43,958 nt of DNA from an uncultured Fidelibacterota bacterium (GTDB lineage: Bacteria; Fidelibacterota; Marinisomatia; Marinisomatales; Marinisomataceae). The first letter of the stretch is position 1, and each line of letters opens with the position of its first letter. Shown here piece by piece: positions 25,009 to 34,858 of the stretch. The DNA is taken from the NCBI GenBank assembly GCA_902578385.1, contig CACHCR010000008.1, positions 1 through 43,958 on the forward strand, given 5' to 3'. The notes beneath the pieces were generated by a model that was not told where the DNA came from, made no database searches, and saw nothing but the letters and a program-made list of their open reading frames with translations. The translations under genes were made by a program, and so were the position numbers.

Positions 25009-25907
25009 ATATTTTAGTCGCAGGCGGTACAGGTTTTATAGGAAAGAAAATTGTTAAATCTTTGGCCAATGAAGGTTATAAGGTTTTCGTTTTAACAAGA
25101 GATATTATAAATCATCAAAATACATTCACTAAAGATATTCAACTAATAGATTGGTCTTCAAAAAATCCTTCTAAACTAAAAGAAATTAGTGTTTTAATAA
25201 AATTAAATGGCGAAAAAGTAGATCAATTATGGACAAAGTCTGCAAAAGATAAAATTATTAATAGTAGGATAGCTACATCTAAAATGCTTTTTGATTTTTG
25301 TCTTAATAATGAAATTGTTCCAGAAAAATTAATAAATGCTTCTGCAGTCGGTATTTATGCACTAAATAGTGCCCAATATAATTCATCTGTTGATGAAAAT
25401 TCTCAAAATGGAGATACATTTTTATCAAAAGTTTGTATTGAAAATGAACAAAGTACTAAATTTTTTAATGTTTTTGAAAACATTGAAATAATTCAATTAA
25501 GAATTGGTGTTGTTTTGAGAAAAAAAATAATTTCATTATTATCAATTAATTTATTTTTATCTATTCCAATTCCAGGAAACAAAAGTAGTTATTTTCCTTG
25601 GGTACATGTTGATGATATTGTTGGATTTATTCATCATTCAATTAATAACAGTATTGAAGGAGTATTTAATTTAGTTGGTCCCGAATTAACATCTCATAAA
25701 ATATTTTTCAAAACAATTTTGAATAATAAAAAAAGCTTTATTTCATGGGTTATTTTTCTACCAAATTTTCTAACAAAATTAATTTTTGGAGATATGAGTG
25801 AAATGCTTCTTTATGGTCCAAAAACAAAACCTAATAGAACACTTGAAAGTGGGTATAAGTTTAAATATACAACTCTGTCAGATGCTTTATCTAATTTGTC
25901 TGAATAA
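25005..25907 (+). CDS. TIGR01777-type NAD(P)-dependent epimerase-like protein
   Basis: A 300-residue extended short-chain dehydrogenase-like protein. The N-terminal Rossmann motif is VAGGTGFIGKKIV at residue 5. A LIKLNGEKV block and NASAVGIYA near 112 match the YfcH/SulA branch. The C-terminus (PNRTLESGYKFKYTTLSDAL) is the DUF1731 tail that defines TIGR01777. Function in this branch is poorly known. It is the last gene of the packed run that begins with the FMN protein; the next gene, the sigma factor, starts 78 bases on. Confidence 0.86.
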   Translation: MNILVAGGTGFIGKKIVKSLANEGYKVFVLTRDIINHQNTFTKDIQLIDWSSKNPSKLKEISVLIKLNGEKVDQLWTKSAKDKIINSRIATSKMLFDFCLNNEIVPEKLINASAVGIYALNSAQYNSSVDENSQNGDTFLSKVCIENEQSTKFFNVFENIEIIQLRIGVVLRKKIISLLSINLFLSIPIPGNKSSYFPWVHVDDIVGFIHHSINNSIEGVFNLVGPELTSHKIFFKTILNNKKSFISWVIFLPNFLTKLIFGDMSEMLLYGPKTKPNRTLESGYKFKYTTLSDALSNLSE

Positions 25908-25985
25908 ATAGCTTGGAAAATTTTTAAAATTTGGTAAATTTTGTGCTGTGCAATACTTTAATATTTTATCAAAAGGATTATTCAA

Positions 25986-26978
25986 TTGACTGCTAAAAAA
26001 GTCTCAAAAAAACTTTCAAAAGAACTTCAGAATCTAGAATCTATGGGCCCAGACGCTCATGCCATTGAAGTTCAAAAAGAATTAGATGCTGAAGAAAAAA
26101 GAAAAAATGCTCTTGGTAGAGCAGATGAAAGAATCAAAAGATCTAAGGTTTCTAGCGGTACAATTAGTATGTATTTGTCTGAGATATCTCAATATGAACC
26201 ATTATCTCCAGATAAAGAAGTTGAACTTGCTGTGTTGATTGCTAAAGGCGATAAAGATGCAATGAAAGAATTAGTGGAAGCTAATCTAAGATTCGTAGTA
26301 TCTGTTGCTAAAAAATATCAAGGAAATGGACTTTCACTATCTGACATAATTAACGAGGGAAATTTAGGCTTGATAAAAGCTGCTAAGAGGTTTGATCCTT
26401 CAAGAGGATTCAAATTCATTTCTTATGCTGTATGGTGGATTAGACAGGCTATTCTTCAAGCATTAGCTGAGCAGGGAAGACTTATAAGATTACCTTTAAA
26501 TAGGGTTGGTACAATTACCAAAATCACTAAGGCAGCTGAAAAATTAGAAGCCGAGATGGGTCGTCCTCCAAAAGTTGAAGAGATTAGTCACCAGCTAGAT
26601 GTAAAGTCTGAAGAAGTATTTAATGCTCTACAATATTCAAGAAGACATAGTTCGCTTGATGCACCATTCGCAGAAGGAGAAGATAGTTCTCTTATCAATG
26701 TTATTGAAGATGAACAAGAAAAAGATCCAGATAATAAAGTTATGGATACTTCTATGAAAGAAGAAATTGCTTCTGCATTAAGTACCTTAACGGAAAGAGA
26801 GCGTTCAGTAATAGAAATGTATTTTGGAATTAATAGAGATAGATCTTTTACATTAAATGAAATTGGTGAACAATTTAGTTTGACTAGAGAGCGTGTAAGA
26901 CAAATTAAAGAAAAAGCTATTCGAAGATTAGCTCACAAAACAAGAAGTGAACCTTTAAGGGTTTATCTTGGACAGTAG
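25986..26978 (+). CDS. rpoD: Primary RNA polymerase sigma factor (sigma-70, RpoD/SigA type)
   Basis: A 330-residue sigma factor. Region 1.2 is around GTISMYLSEISQYEPLS (near residue 58). Region 2 contains RFVVSVAKKYQGNGLSLSDI and the -10 recognition and melting helix KFISYAVWWIRQAI. Region 3 begins with RLPLNRV, and region 4 ends in SLTRERVRQIKEKAIRRL, the -35 helix-turn-helix. Region 1.1 is absent, as in short primary sigmas. The start is TTG 25986, supported by AAAGGA eight bases upstream; the next in-frame ATG would still keep region 1.2. The combination of full regions 2-4 argues for the housekeeping sigma, though a close paralog elsewhere cannot be excluded. Confidence 0.92.
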   Translation: MTAKKVSKKLSKELQNLESMGPDAHAIEVQKELDAEEKRKNALGRADERIKRSKVSSGTISMYLSEISQYEPLSPDKEVELAVLIAKGDKDAMKELVEANLRFVVSVAKKYQGNGLSLSDIINEGNLGLIKAAKRFDPSRGFKFISYAVWWIRQAILQALAEQGRLIRLPLNRVGTITKITKAAEKLEAEMGRPPKVEEISHQLDVKSEEVFNALQYSRRHSSLDAPFAEGEDSSLINVIEDEQEKDPDNKVMDTSMKEEIASALSTLTERERSVIEMYFGINRDRSFTLNEIGEQFSLTRERVRQIKEKAIRRLAHKTRSEPLRVYLGQ

Positions 26979-27402
26979 TTTAAATCCTGTCTTTATTTTA
27001 TTTCCTATTTTTCCAATCATATTGATTATGCATATCCATACTGCAGTCAATGCATTTCAAATTAGAAAGTCTTTGATGAGTAAAGAGCTTGATTATAGAT
27101 GGCTTAAATACATGCCAGGATGGCAAGAAATACCTTTAAATATTCAAGCTTCAAGAGAGCTTTATAAAAATCTTTTTGAAGCTCCTGTGCCGTTTCTAGT
27201 ATATTGTTTATTTGCATATACCGTAAGTCATGTGACAATATTAAATCTCTCTCTTGCGTGGCTATATGTTGCTTTTAGAGTTTGGCATTATTTTGTTCGA
27301 ATGTCTAATCCAAAAATTTCAAAAAGAAGAACTCCTTTTCAATATTCTTTGGTTGTTACTCTAATTCTTTGGACTGAATTATTCATTTTTCTAGTTAAAT
27401 AA
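26968..27402 (+). CDS. MAPEG-family membrane protein
   Basis: A 144-residue protein with four hydrophobic segments. NIQASRELYKNLFEAPVPFL near residue 58 and AWLYVAFRVWHYFVR near 97 match the conserved helices of the MAPEG superfamily (membrane proteins of eicosanoid and glutathione metabolism). In bacteria the role is mostly unknown. The frame opens at TTG 26968, inside the end of rpoD (11-base overlap); ATG at 27028 is an alternative that would shorten the first membrane helix. The overlap suggests coupling to rpoD. Confidence 0.82.
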   Translation: MDSSLNPVFILFPIFPIILIMHIHTAVNAFQIRKSLMSKELDYRWLKYMPGWQEIPLNIQASRELYKNLFEAPVPFLVYCLFAYTVSHVTILNLSLAWLYVAFRVWHYFVRMSNPKISKRRTPFQYSLVVTLILWTELFIFLVK

Positions 27403-27430
27403 TTATATAGCAGAACAGTTTTCGAAGTTG

Positions 27431-27436
27431 TATAAT
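27431..27436 (+). promoter_or_regulatory. Possible -10 element of a leaderless der transcript
   Basis: TATAAT matches the sigma-70 -10 consensus and ends eight bases before the der ATG. A transcript initiated about seven bases downstream would begin at or next to the start codon. No Shine-Dalgarno is visible in the gap. No convincing -35 hexamer is seen, so support is modest. Confidence 0.3.
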
Positions 27437-27444
27437 CTTCTGAA

Positions 27445-28761
27445 ATGGCAAAAAAACCAAAAATCGCAATTGTTGGAAGACCTAATGTAGGAAAATCTAC
27501 GCTTTTTAATAAGCTTTCTGGAAAAAGAACATCTATTGTTGATCAAATGGAAGGTGTAACTAGAGATAGAGTTTATTCATCAGCCGAATGGTTATCTCAA
27601 GAGTTTAATATTATTGATACTGGAGGATATGTTAGTTCAAATGAAGATGTCTTTAATGAAAAAATTAAAGAACAGATTTCTGCGGCATTAAATGAGTGTG
27701 ACGGAATTATTTTTCTTGTAGATGGAAAAGATGGGCTAAATCCTAATGATCAATTTTTATCCAAGTTTGTAAGAAAATCTGGAAAAAAATTTGTCATGGG
27801 AGTAAATAAATGTGATACTCCAGAACATCATTCAAGAAAAGATCAATTTTTTGATATTGGTTTTGAAAATCCAATTCCAATATCAGCTTTAAATGGTGCA
27901 GGTGTTGGAGATATGCTTGATAATCTTTTTGAATCAATTGATTTTAACAAAATAGCACAATCTAGTGATAATACAGATTGTTCAATCACAATAGTTGGAA
28001 TGCCTAATGTTGGTAAATCTTCATTATTGAATGCTTTAATTCAAAGAGATCAGGCTATTGTATCTGATATTGCAGGTACAACTAGAGATTCTGTGGATAC
28101 AATCATTAAATGGCATGGAAAAGATATTAAAATTGTTGATACTGCTGGACTAAGAAAGAAGAGCAAGGTTGATTCAGATATAGAGTTTTATAGCTCTTTA
28201 AGAGCTATGGATTCTCTACTAAGATCAGACCTTGTCTTATTAGTAGTTGATGCGGAGAAAGGATTTACAAAACAAGAAAAAACCATAGCTAAGGAAGTTA
28301 TTAAAAAAGGTAAAAGAATGGCAATTCTTGTTAATAAGTGGGATTTAGCTTCAGGTAAAGATGTGTCTGCAGAATTATATAAGGAAGATATGTATATGGA
28401 ATTCAAGGATTTACAACATTACCCAATTTTATTTGTATCCGCATTGACAAAAAGGAGAGTTTCTAATATTCTTGAAGTTGCATGGGAAGTTTTTACTAAA
28501 CAAAGAGAAAAATTATCCACAAAAGAATTAAATATATGGATTGAAAAAGCAGTAAGAAATTACCCTCCACCAGCTGCGCAGGGAAAATCAATAAAAATAA
28601 AATTTGTAGAACAAGTACAGCAATCTCCACCAATTTTTGCACTTTTTAGTAACTATCCAAAATTAATTTCTATTCAATATTTGAGATATCTACATAACCA
28701 ACTTAGGGAATCATTTGATTTAAATGGTATTACTATTAAGTTTTCTTTAAGAAAAGGCTAA
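27445..28761 (+). CDS. der: Ribosome biogenesis GTPase Der (EngA)
   Basis: A 438-residue protein with two GTPase domains in tandem and a KH-like C-terminal domain, needed for 50S assembly. The first G domain has GRPNVGKSTLFNKL (residue 11), DTGG near 57 and NKCD near 120. The second has GMPNVGKSSLLNAL near 186, DTAGLR near 233 and NKWD near 298. The C-terminus includes YPPPAAQGKSIKIKF and ends in FSLRKG. The length matches Der. Its stop overlaps the next start by one base. Confidence 0.97.
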   Translation: MAKKPKIAIVGRPNVGKSTLFNKLSGKRTSIVDQMEGVTRDRVYSSAEWLSQEFNIIDTGGYVSSNEDVFNEKIKEQISAALNECDGIIFLVDGKDGLNPNDQFLSKFVRKSGKKFVMGVNKCDTPEHHSRKDQFFDIGFENPIPISALNGAGVGDMLDNLFESIDFNKIAQSSDNTDCSITIVGMPNVGKSSLLNALIQRDQAIVSDIAGTTRDSVDTIIKWHGKDIKIVDTAGLRKKSKVDSDIEFYSSLRAMDSLLRSDLVLLVVDAEKGFTKQEKTIAKEVIKKGKRMAILVNKWDLASGKDVSAELYKEDMYMEFKDLQHYPILFVSALTKRRVSNILEVAWEVFTKQREKLSTKELNIWIEKAVRNYPPPAAQGKSIKIKFVEQVQQSPPIFALFSNYPKLISIQYLRYLHNQLRESFDLNGITIKFSLRKG

Positions 28762-30047
28762 TGAATAAAAAACAAATTTATAGTTGGGCTTTATATGATT
28801 GGGCAAACTCTGCGTTTGCTACCACAGTTATGGCTGGGTTCTTCCCAATTTTTTTCTCTCAATACTGGTCAAATCCAGATAATTTATCTATAAGCACATT
28901 CTATTTAGGATTAGGAAATTCCATTGCTTCATTAATTGTTGCTTTGTTAGCTCCAATTTTGGGTGCAATTGCTGATCGTGGAAGTTTTAAGAAAAAATTT
29001 CTTATCTTTTTTGCCTTTTTAGGCATTGTTATGACCTTAAGTTTAGGATTTATAGCTCAAGGTATGTGGCCTATTGCTCTTTTAGTTTATATTTTTTCTA
29101 CAATTGGATTTTCTGGAGCAAATATTTTTTATGATTCTTTACTTCCATCTGTTTCTGATGAAAAGAGCGTTGATTATGTTTCTGCCCTAGGTTTTTCATT
29201 AGGGTATTTAGGGGGTGGAATTCTAATAATAATTAATTTTTTAATGATTTCTTATCCTTCTGCTTTCGGACTGTTAGATGCAATTGAAGCAACAAAATAT
29301 GCATTTATATCAGTAGGAGTTTGGTGGTCAATATTTTCAATTCCACTTATTCTCTTTGTAGAAGAGCCTAAGTTTCACCAGACTGAAAGCATTTCTGAAT
29401 CTGTAATTAATGGTTTAATTCAGTTCAGAAACACTTTTAATGATTTGAAAAAGCTTAAAGTAGTTGCCACCTTTTTATTGGCATATTGGTTATATATTGA
29501 TGGAGTAGATACAGTTGTTAGAATGGCAGCAAACTTTGCTTTTACATTAGGATTTGATCAAGCAGCTATAATGGGTGCTCTTGTATTAATTCAGCTTGTA
29601 GCTTTTTTTGCAACTCTAGTTTATATAAAAATTGCAAACTACATTGGATTAAAGAATGGAATATATTTAGGAATTATAGGTTACTGTATTATTCTATTTG
29701 CAGGTTACTTTGTTGAAAGTATTACTCATTTCTATATAGTTGCATTACTAATTGGTTGTTTTCAAGGAGGAATTCAGTCAATAAGTAGAAGTTTATATTC
29801 AAGAATAATCCCTAAAAAGAAAGCTGCAGAATTTTATGGATTTTATAATATGTTAGGAAAATTTGCTGCAGTATTTGGTCCTGTTCTTATGGGTACAGTT
29901 ACACTAGTTCTGAGTAATGTTGTTGACGATGAAATAAAAGCAGCAAGATTTGGATTATTATCTATAATGATCTTATTTATTTTAGGTGCGTATGTTTTCT
30001 CAAAAGTCGATATATCTGAAGGTGAATCGATGGCTAAAAATCTCTGA
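28761..30047 (+). CDS. MFS transporter, UMF1 (Atg22-like) family
   Basis: A 428-residue major-facilitator protein with about twelve hydrophobic segments. It opens with YSWALYDWANSAFATTVMAG, the hallmark of the UMF1/Atg22-like branch, and has the intracellular loop APILGAIADRGSFKKKF near residue 67 (MFS motif A-like). GGIQSISRSLYSRIIPKKKA near 337 is also typical. The substrate in bacteria is unknown; yeast Atg22 exports amino acids from the vacuole. It overlaps der by one base. Confidence 0.88.
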   Translation: MNKKQIYSWALYDWANSAFATTVMAGFFPIFFSQYWSNPDNLSISTFYLGLGNSIASLIVALLAPILGAIADRGSFKKKFLIFFAFLGIVMTLSLGFIAQGMWPIALLVYIFSTIGFSGANIFYDSLLPSVSDEKSVDYVSALGFSLGYLGGGILIIINFLMISYPSAFGLLDAIEATKYAFISVGVWWSIFSIPLILFVEEPKFHQTESISESVINGLIQFRNTFNDLKKLKVVATFLLAYWLYIDGVDTVVRMAANFAFTLGFDQAAIMGALVLIQLVAFFATLVYIKIANYIGLKNGIYLGIIGYCIILFAGYFVESITHFYIVALLIGCFQGGIQSISRSLYSRIIPKKKAAEFYGFYNMLGKFAAVFGPVLMGTVTLVLSNVVDDEIKAARFGLLSIMILFILGAYVFSKVDISEGESMAKNL

Positions 30048-30098
30048 ATTTAAAATTGAAATTCTTTCTAAATTTTACTAGGTTAAAGTTTTAATTTT

Positions 30099-30117
30099 AG
30101 GGGGGGAAATTAACATT
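30099..30117 (+). promoter_or_regulatory. G-rich Shine-Dalgarno and ATT start of malate synthase
   Basis: A followed by seven G (30099-30106) forms a strong purine ribosome site, eight bases before ATT at 30115. A second ATT in frame lies at 30109. No ATG, GTG or TTG exists in frame between the upstream stop (30079) and TTG 30226, which would remove about 37 residues of the expected N-terminus. The seven-G run could also hide a sequencing error. Confidence 0.5.
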
Positions 30118-31686
30118 TTAAATTTTTCGAAAGAGATTTCCAGTTCAGGATCTGAAATATTCTCTGAAAATTCTTTAAATTTTCTAGAAAAAGTTCATAT
30201 TAAATTCAATGATAAAATTGATGTTTTGCTTCAAGAACGTAAGGAATATCAATCATCAGTTGATTCTGGTATATTACCATCTTTTGATCCAAAAACGGAG
30301 GAAATTAGAGAATCTGATTGGTCCGTTAGGGAAGTCCCTAATAGTTTAAGGGATAGAAGAGTCGAAATTACAGGTCCCGTCGATAGAAAAATGATTATTA
30401 ATGCTCTTAATGCAAATGTAAATGTTTTTATGGCTGATTTTGAAGATTCTTTGTCTCCAACTTGGGAAAATATTCAGAATGGCTTAGTAAACATGCGAGA
30501 TGCAGCTCATAGGACAATTTCTTTTCAGCATAGAGTAACTTTAAAAAAATATAGTCTGCGTTCTAATCCAGCTATCCTTATGTGCAGGGTTCGTGGATTG
30601 CACTTAAAAGAAAAACATATTACATATAATAATACTCAACTTTATGGTGCTTTAGTTGATTTTGTAATGTATTTATATCACAATCATAAAGCACTCGATA
30701 GATTTGGTTCTGGTCCATACTTTTATATTCCAAAACTTCAATCTTATAAAGAAGCAAAGCTATGGAATGATATTATTTGTTTTTGTGAAGATGAATTAAA
30801 TCTTGATAGAGGCACTGTAAGAGTTACCTGTCTTATTGAAACACTTCCTGCAGTATTTCAAATGGAAGAAATATTATATTATTTAAAAGATCATATTATC
30901 GGTCTTAACTGCGGAAGATGGGATTATATTTTTAGTTTTATTAAAACTCTTCAATCATTTCCAGAAAAACTTTTACCCGATAGAAATATTATTACGATGA
31001 ATCAACCTTTTTTAACAGCTTATTCAACTCTATTAGTCAATACTTGTCATAAAAGAGGAGCATTTGCAATGGGAGGGATGGCAGCATTTGTTCCCTCAAA
31101 AAATCATGATGAAAACAGAAAAATCTTACAAAAGGTTCGAGATGATAAGTTATTTGAAATAAATAATGGACATGATGGAACCTGGATAGCTCATCCTGGT
31201 TTAGCAGATTATGTAAATGAGATTTTCAAAGATAAGTTTAGTACTTTTCAAACCAATCAATTGGATAGCATATCAGATGTTCAAATTTCATCTGAACAAT
31301 TATTGCAAGGATGTAACGGAGTAAGTTCAGAAGAGTGTCTGAGATCGAATATCAGAATTTCTTTAAAATATATTGAGGCATGGATATCAGGCCTAGGTTG
31401 CGTAGCTATCTATGGATTAATGGAAGATGCTGCAACAGCTGAAATTTCAAGAACATCAATCTGGCAATGGATAAAACACAAAAATAAACTTGATAATGGT
31501 AGCATTGTTGATGAGAGATTATTCAAAACATTGTTACAAGAAGAGCTATCAAATGTTAAGAATGAAGTTGGAATTGAAGCATTTGAAAATGGAAAATTTG
31601 ATTTAGCAAAATCTATTTTTGAAGAAATAACTTTATCAGATAATGTAGAAGAATTTTTAACAACTAAAGCGTACGAGGAACTATAA
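30115..31686 (+). CDS. aceB: Malate synthase A (apparent ATT start)
   Basis: It condenses glyoxylate with acetyl-CoA to malate, the second glyoxylate-shunt step. From ATT 30115 it has 523 residues, close to the usual 530 of type A. Visible blocks are [19 protein letters not shown] near residue 83, [15 protein letters not shown] near 107 and [13 protein letters not shown] near 250 with its ligand-binding acid. [13 protein letters not shown] and [14 protein letters not shown] follow, and [11 protein letters not shown]-like [13 protein letters not shown] lies near 440. The first conventional codon, TTG 30226, would lose the N-terminal helix that type A enzymes have. Its stop overlaps the isocitrate lyase start, so the shunt enzymes are one operon. 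Confidence 0.92.
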   Translation: MLNFSKEISSSGSEIFSENSLNFLEKVHIKFNDKIDVLLQERKEYQSSVDSGILPSFDPKTEEIRESDWSVREVPNSLRDRRVEITGPVDRKMIINALNANVNVFMADFEDSLSPTWENIQNGLVNMRDAAHRTISFQHRVTLKKYSLRSNPAILMCRVRGLHLKEKHITYNNTQLYGALVDFVMYLYHNHKALDRFGSGPYFYIPKLQSYKEAKLWNDIICFCEDELNLDRGTVRVTCLIETLPAVFQMEEILYYLKDHIIGLNCGRWDYIFSFIKTLQSFPEKLLPDRNIITMNQPFLTAYSTLLVNTCHKRGAFAMGGMAAFVPSKNHDENRKILQKVRDDKLFEINNGHDGTWIAHPGLADYVNEIFKDKFSTFQTNQLDSISDVQISSEQLLQGCNGVSSEECLRSNIRISLKYIEAWISGLGCVAIYGLMEDAATAEISRTSIWQWIKHKNKLDNGSIVDERLFKTLLQEELSNVKNEVGIEAFENGKFDLAKSIFEEITLSDNVEEFLTTKAYEEL

Positions 31687-32963
31687 TGAGTTTAAATGAG
31701 CAGGTATTACAATTAAAAAATGATTGGGAAATGAATGAAAGATGGGCATATGTAGAAAGACCATATACCGCTGAAGAAGTAGTGAAATTAAGAGGATCTT
31801 TACAGCCTGAGTATACACTGGCAAGAATTGGTGCAGAAAAATTATGGAACATGCTACACAAAGAGGATTATGTTAATTGTTTAGGAACTTTAACAGGAGG
31901 ACAAGCTGTTCAAGGTGTTAAAGCTGGAGCAAAGGCAATTTATGTTTCAGGTTGGCAAGTTGCAGCTGATAATAATAGCGCTGAAGCAATGTATCCCGAT
32001 CAGTCATTGTATCCTGTTGACTCAGTTCCATCTTTAGTTAAAAGAATAAATAGTTCATTTAAAAGAGCAGATCAAATTGAATGGATGACATCAAATGGTA
32101 ATCCAAAATTTGATTTTTTTACTCCTATAGTTGCCGATGCTGAAGCAGGTTTTGGAGGTGTTCTAAACGCTTTTGAATTGATGAAAGCAATGATAAAAGC
32201 CGGTGCAGCTGGAGTACACTTTGAAGATCAATTAGCAAGTGTTAAAAAGTGTGGACATATGGGTGGAAAAGTTTTAGTTCCAACCCAAGAAGCAATAAAT
32301 AAGTTAGTAGCAGCAAGACTTGCAGCTGATGTATCAAATGTTCCAACTTTATTAGTTGCTAGAACAGATGCAAATGCAGCTGACCTTTTAACTTCAGATA
32401 TTGATGAAAGAGATTCTGAATTTGTTACTGGAGAAAGAACTTCAGAAGGTTTTTATAGGGTTAAGGCAGGAATTAAACAGGCAATTTCAAGAGGCCTTTC
32501 CTATGCTCCATATTCGGACTTATTATGGTGCGAAACCGGTAAACCAAACTTAGAAGAAGCAAAATTATTTGCTGAATCAATTAAAAAAGATCATCCGGAG
32601 CTAATGCTTGCATACAATTGCTCTCCGTCATTTAATTGGAGAAAAAACTTAGATGATGCAACTATTGCAAAGTTCCAAAGAGAACTTGGAGCAATGGGAT
32701 ATAAATTCCAATTTATTACACTTGCAGGAATCCATTCTATGTGGCACGGAATGTTTGATTTAACAAAAAAATATGTTAAATCAGGTATGACTGCATACGT
32801 TGAATTACAAGAAAAAGAATTTGCAGATCATGATAAAGGATATACATTTTCTGCTCATCAACAAGAGGTAGGAACTGGTTATTTCGATGCTGTAAATAAT
32901 TGTATTGTTGGAGATCCTTCAACTAGTGCAATGGATGGTTCAACAGAAGAAGAACAGTTTTAA
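31686..32963 (+). CDS. aceA: Isocitrate lyase
   Basis: It splits isocitrate into succinate and glyoxylate. The catalytic signature [14 protein letters not shown] is near residue 195, containing the active-site cysteine. Further family blocks are [17 protein letters not shown] near 74, [12 protein letters not shown] near 150 and [13 protein letters not shown] near 310. The 425-residue length is typical of the bacterial class. It directly follows malate synthase with a one-base overlap (TAATG), giving a complete glyoxylate bypass for growth on acetate or fatty acids. Confidence 0.97.
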   Translation: MSLNEQVLQLKNDWEMNERWAYVERPYTAEEVVKLRGSLQPEYTLARIGAEKLWNMLHKEDYVNCLGTLTGGQAVQGVKAGAKAIYVSGWQVAADNNSAEAMYPDQSLYPVDSVPSLVKRINSSFKRADQIEWMTSNGNPKFDFFTPIVADAEAGFGGVLNAFELMKAMIKAGAAGVHFEDQLASVKKCGHMGGKVLVPTQEAINKLVAARLAADVSNVPTLLVARTDANAADLLTSDIDERDSEFVTGERTSEGFYRVKAGIKQAISRGLSYAPYSDLLWCETGKPNLEEAKLFAESIKKDHPELMLAYNCSPSFNWRKNLDDATIAKFQRELGAMGYKFQFITLAGIHSMWHGMFDLTKKYVKSGMTAYVELQEKEFADHDKGYTFSAHQQEVGTGYFDAVNNCIVGDPSTSAMDGSTEEEQF

Positions 32964-33016
32964 AATTTTTTGAAATAAAGTACTAATTAAGTCACAATTT
33001 TTTATAAATTATCCTC

Positions 33017-33409
33017 GTGAACAAAGTTTCAGAATTTTCAGAATTAGTACAGCCTACTCATATTAATACTGCAGGTACACTTTTTGGTGGATATATGCTT
33101 TCATGGCTTGACTTGGCTGCTGCTAAAGCAGCATCTGAATTTCTTGAAGAAACCGATGCTTGGGGCTCTGTGACAAGAGCTTTAGATAAGGTCGAATTTA
33201 AAGAACCTGTTTATCTTGGTGATTGGGTAAAATGTAAGTCAACAATTATTGATGCTGGAAATACATCGGTTAAAGTTCAAGTTAAAGCATTTGCAGAAAG
33301 TAAAGATCACGGAAAAAGACTAGCATGTACAGCTGATATAACATTTGTTGCAGTTATTAAAGATGAAAATGGTAAGCTAGTAAGTTTTAAACATAATTTA
33401 AGTTTATAA
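33017..33409 (+). CDS. Acyl-CoA thioesterase, YciA-like
   Basis: A 130-residue hot-dog domain. HINTAGTLFGGYMLSWLD near residue 16 is the YciA/BACH-type motif with the conserved Asn and Asp and GGxxLxW, and VEFKEPVYLGDWVKCKS near 59 forms the central strands. It hydrolyses acyl-CoAs to release free acids. The start is GTG 33017. TATAAA at 33003-33008 stands eight bases upstream, the same spacing as the TATAAT before der. The aminopeptidase gene begins nine bases after the stop. Confidence 0.88.
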   Translation: MNKVSEFSELVQPTHINTAGTLFGGYMLSWLDLAAAKAASEFLEETDAWGSVTRALDKVEFKEPVYLGDWVKCKSTIIDAGNTSVKVQVKAFAESKDHGKRLACTADITFVAVIKDENGKLVSFKHNLSL

Positions 33410-33418
33410 GGAAAAAAA

Positions 33419-34858
33419 ATGGCACACATAAAGAAATTAAATTTTTTAAAAAATCATAAAGATTTAGTAGATGAAAATTATGGTATGGTTGCTGTACCAA
33501 CATTTTCAGATAAGATGGATAAAGATTTAGCTGAACTATTTAAATCTCAAAACAAAACAGGAAAAGTTGGAGATCTTGTTTTTGAAATCGATAATAATTC
33601 GAGAATAGTTTATTACGGATTAGGTGATTCGTCTGATAAAGCAGCAGAAAATTTTAGAAGAGCAGCTGGTGAAGTTGTTGGCTATGCTCTACAGCATAAA
33701 TATAGCGATATCGCAGTTGAGTGTCCTGTTACAGATGAAGGTGAATATTTTTGTCAAGCATTTGCAGAAGGTTTAATTCTTTCAAGTTATAGATTCTTAG
33801 ACTATTTCACTGATGAAAGAGGAGAATATCATTTAAAGAGCATTACTATGGTTGATGCTTGTAATCAAGATGCAGCAAAAAAAGGTGCAATTATTGCAAG
33901 TGCTGTATGTGATTCAAGAGATCTTGGAAATCATCCCGGAAATGTGACTACTCCAACAAGGTTAGCAAATTTTGCAAAAAAAGTTGGCAAAAAAGGAAGT
34001 ATGAAAGTTACTGTTTTTGATAGAGAAGAATTTACAAAGATGGGTATGGGCTCATTTGCAGGAGTTGCTCAAGGCACGAATGAACCTCCAAAGTTTATTA
34101 TTATGGAATATTTCGGAGGAAAGAAAAGTGAAAAACCAGTATTGCTTGTAGGAAAAGGTTTAACCTTTGATACAGGAGGAGTTTCATTGAAACCTGGGTT
34201 AAATATGGACCAAATGAAATTTGATATGTGCGGCTCAGCGGTTGTTTTTGGGGTGATGAACGCTATAGCTGAATTACAACCTAAGATGAATGTTGTAGCT
34301 ATTGTTCCTTCAACGCACAACATGTTAGGTGGTTCAGCTTATAAACCAGGAGATATTCTTACTGCATATAATGGAAAAACTATCGAAGTCTTAAATACTG
34401 ATGCAGAGGGTAGATTAATTCTTGCTGATGCTTTAGCATATGCAAGTAAAAACTATGATCCTGAGTATATGCTAGATTTTGCAACATTAACTGGTGCTGT
34501 TGTTATTACTCTTGGTCATATAGCCACAGGTATAATGAGCAATAATGAAACATTAGTAGAAAATATTAAAGTTTCTTCTGATAATACCGGAGAACATGTA
34601 TGGCAACTACCATTGTGGGATGAGTATTGCGATCAAGTCAAATCTGAAGTTGCTGATGTAAAAAATTTAGGATCTCCAGGTCAAGCAGGAACTATTGCTG
34701 GCGGTGCATTTCTTAAAGCATTCGTTGGAAAAGACATTCCATGGGCTCATTTCGACGTTGCAGGAACTTCGTATCATGTAGAAAACAGAAGCTATATTCA
34801 AAAAAATAGCGCTTCTGGGCAAGTGATTAGATTAGTGCTCGATATGCTCGGCGCCTAA
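33419..34858 (+). CDS. pepA: Leucyl aminopeptidase (M17)
   Basis: A 479-residue cytoplasmic metallo-aminopeptidase. The M17 metal ligands are visible. GKGLTFDTGGVSLKPG near residue 245 contains the Lys and Asp, MKFDMCGSAVV near 265 contains another Asp, and NTDAEGRLILADAL near 322 is the family signature with Asp and Glu. The N-terminal domain is divergent, as usual. It trims N-terminal residues from peptides and fits the peptide-degrading character of the window. AAGGAAAAAAA precedes the ATG. It overlaps the next gene by one base. Confidence 0.95.
   Translation: MAHIKKLNFLKNHKDLVDENYGMVAVPTFSDKMDKDLAELFKSQNKTGKVGDLVFEIDNNSRIVYYGLGDSSDKAAENFRRAAGEVVGYALQHKYSDIAVECPVTDEGEYFCQAFAEGLILSSYRFLDYFTDERGEYHLKSITMVDACNQDAAKKGAIIASAVCDSRDLGNHPGNVTTPTRLANFAKKVGKKGSMKVTVFDREEFTKMGMGSFAGVAQGTNEPPKFIIMEYFGGKKSEKPVLLVGKGLTFDTGGVSLKPGLNMDQMKFDMCGSAVVFGVMNAIAELQPKMNVVAIVPSTHNMLGGSAYKPGDILTAYNGKTIEVLNTDAEGRLILADALAYASKNYDPEYMLDFATLTGAVVITLGHIATGIMSNNETLVENIKVSSDNTGEHVWQLPLWDEYCDQVKSEVADVKNLGSPGQAGTIAGGAFLKAFVGKDIPWAHFDVAGTSYHVENRSYIQKNSASGQVIRLVLDMLGA

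Noticed and set aside
30226-30228. TTG as start of malate synthase
   Set aside because: It removes about 37 residues of the expected N-terminal helix and has no ribosome site.
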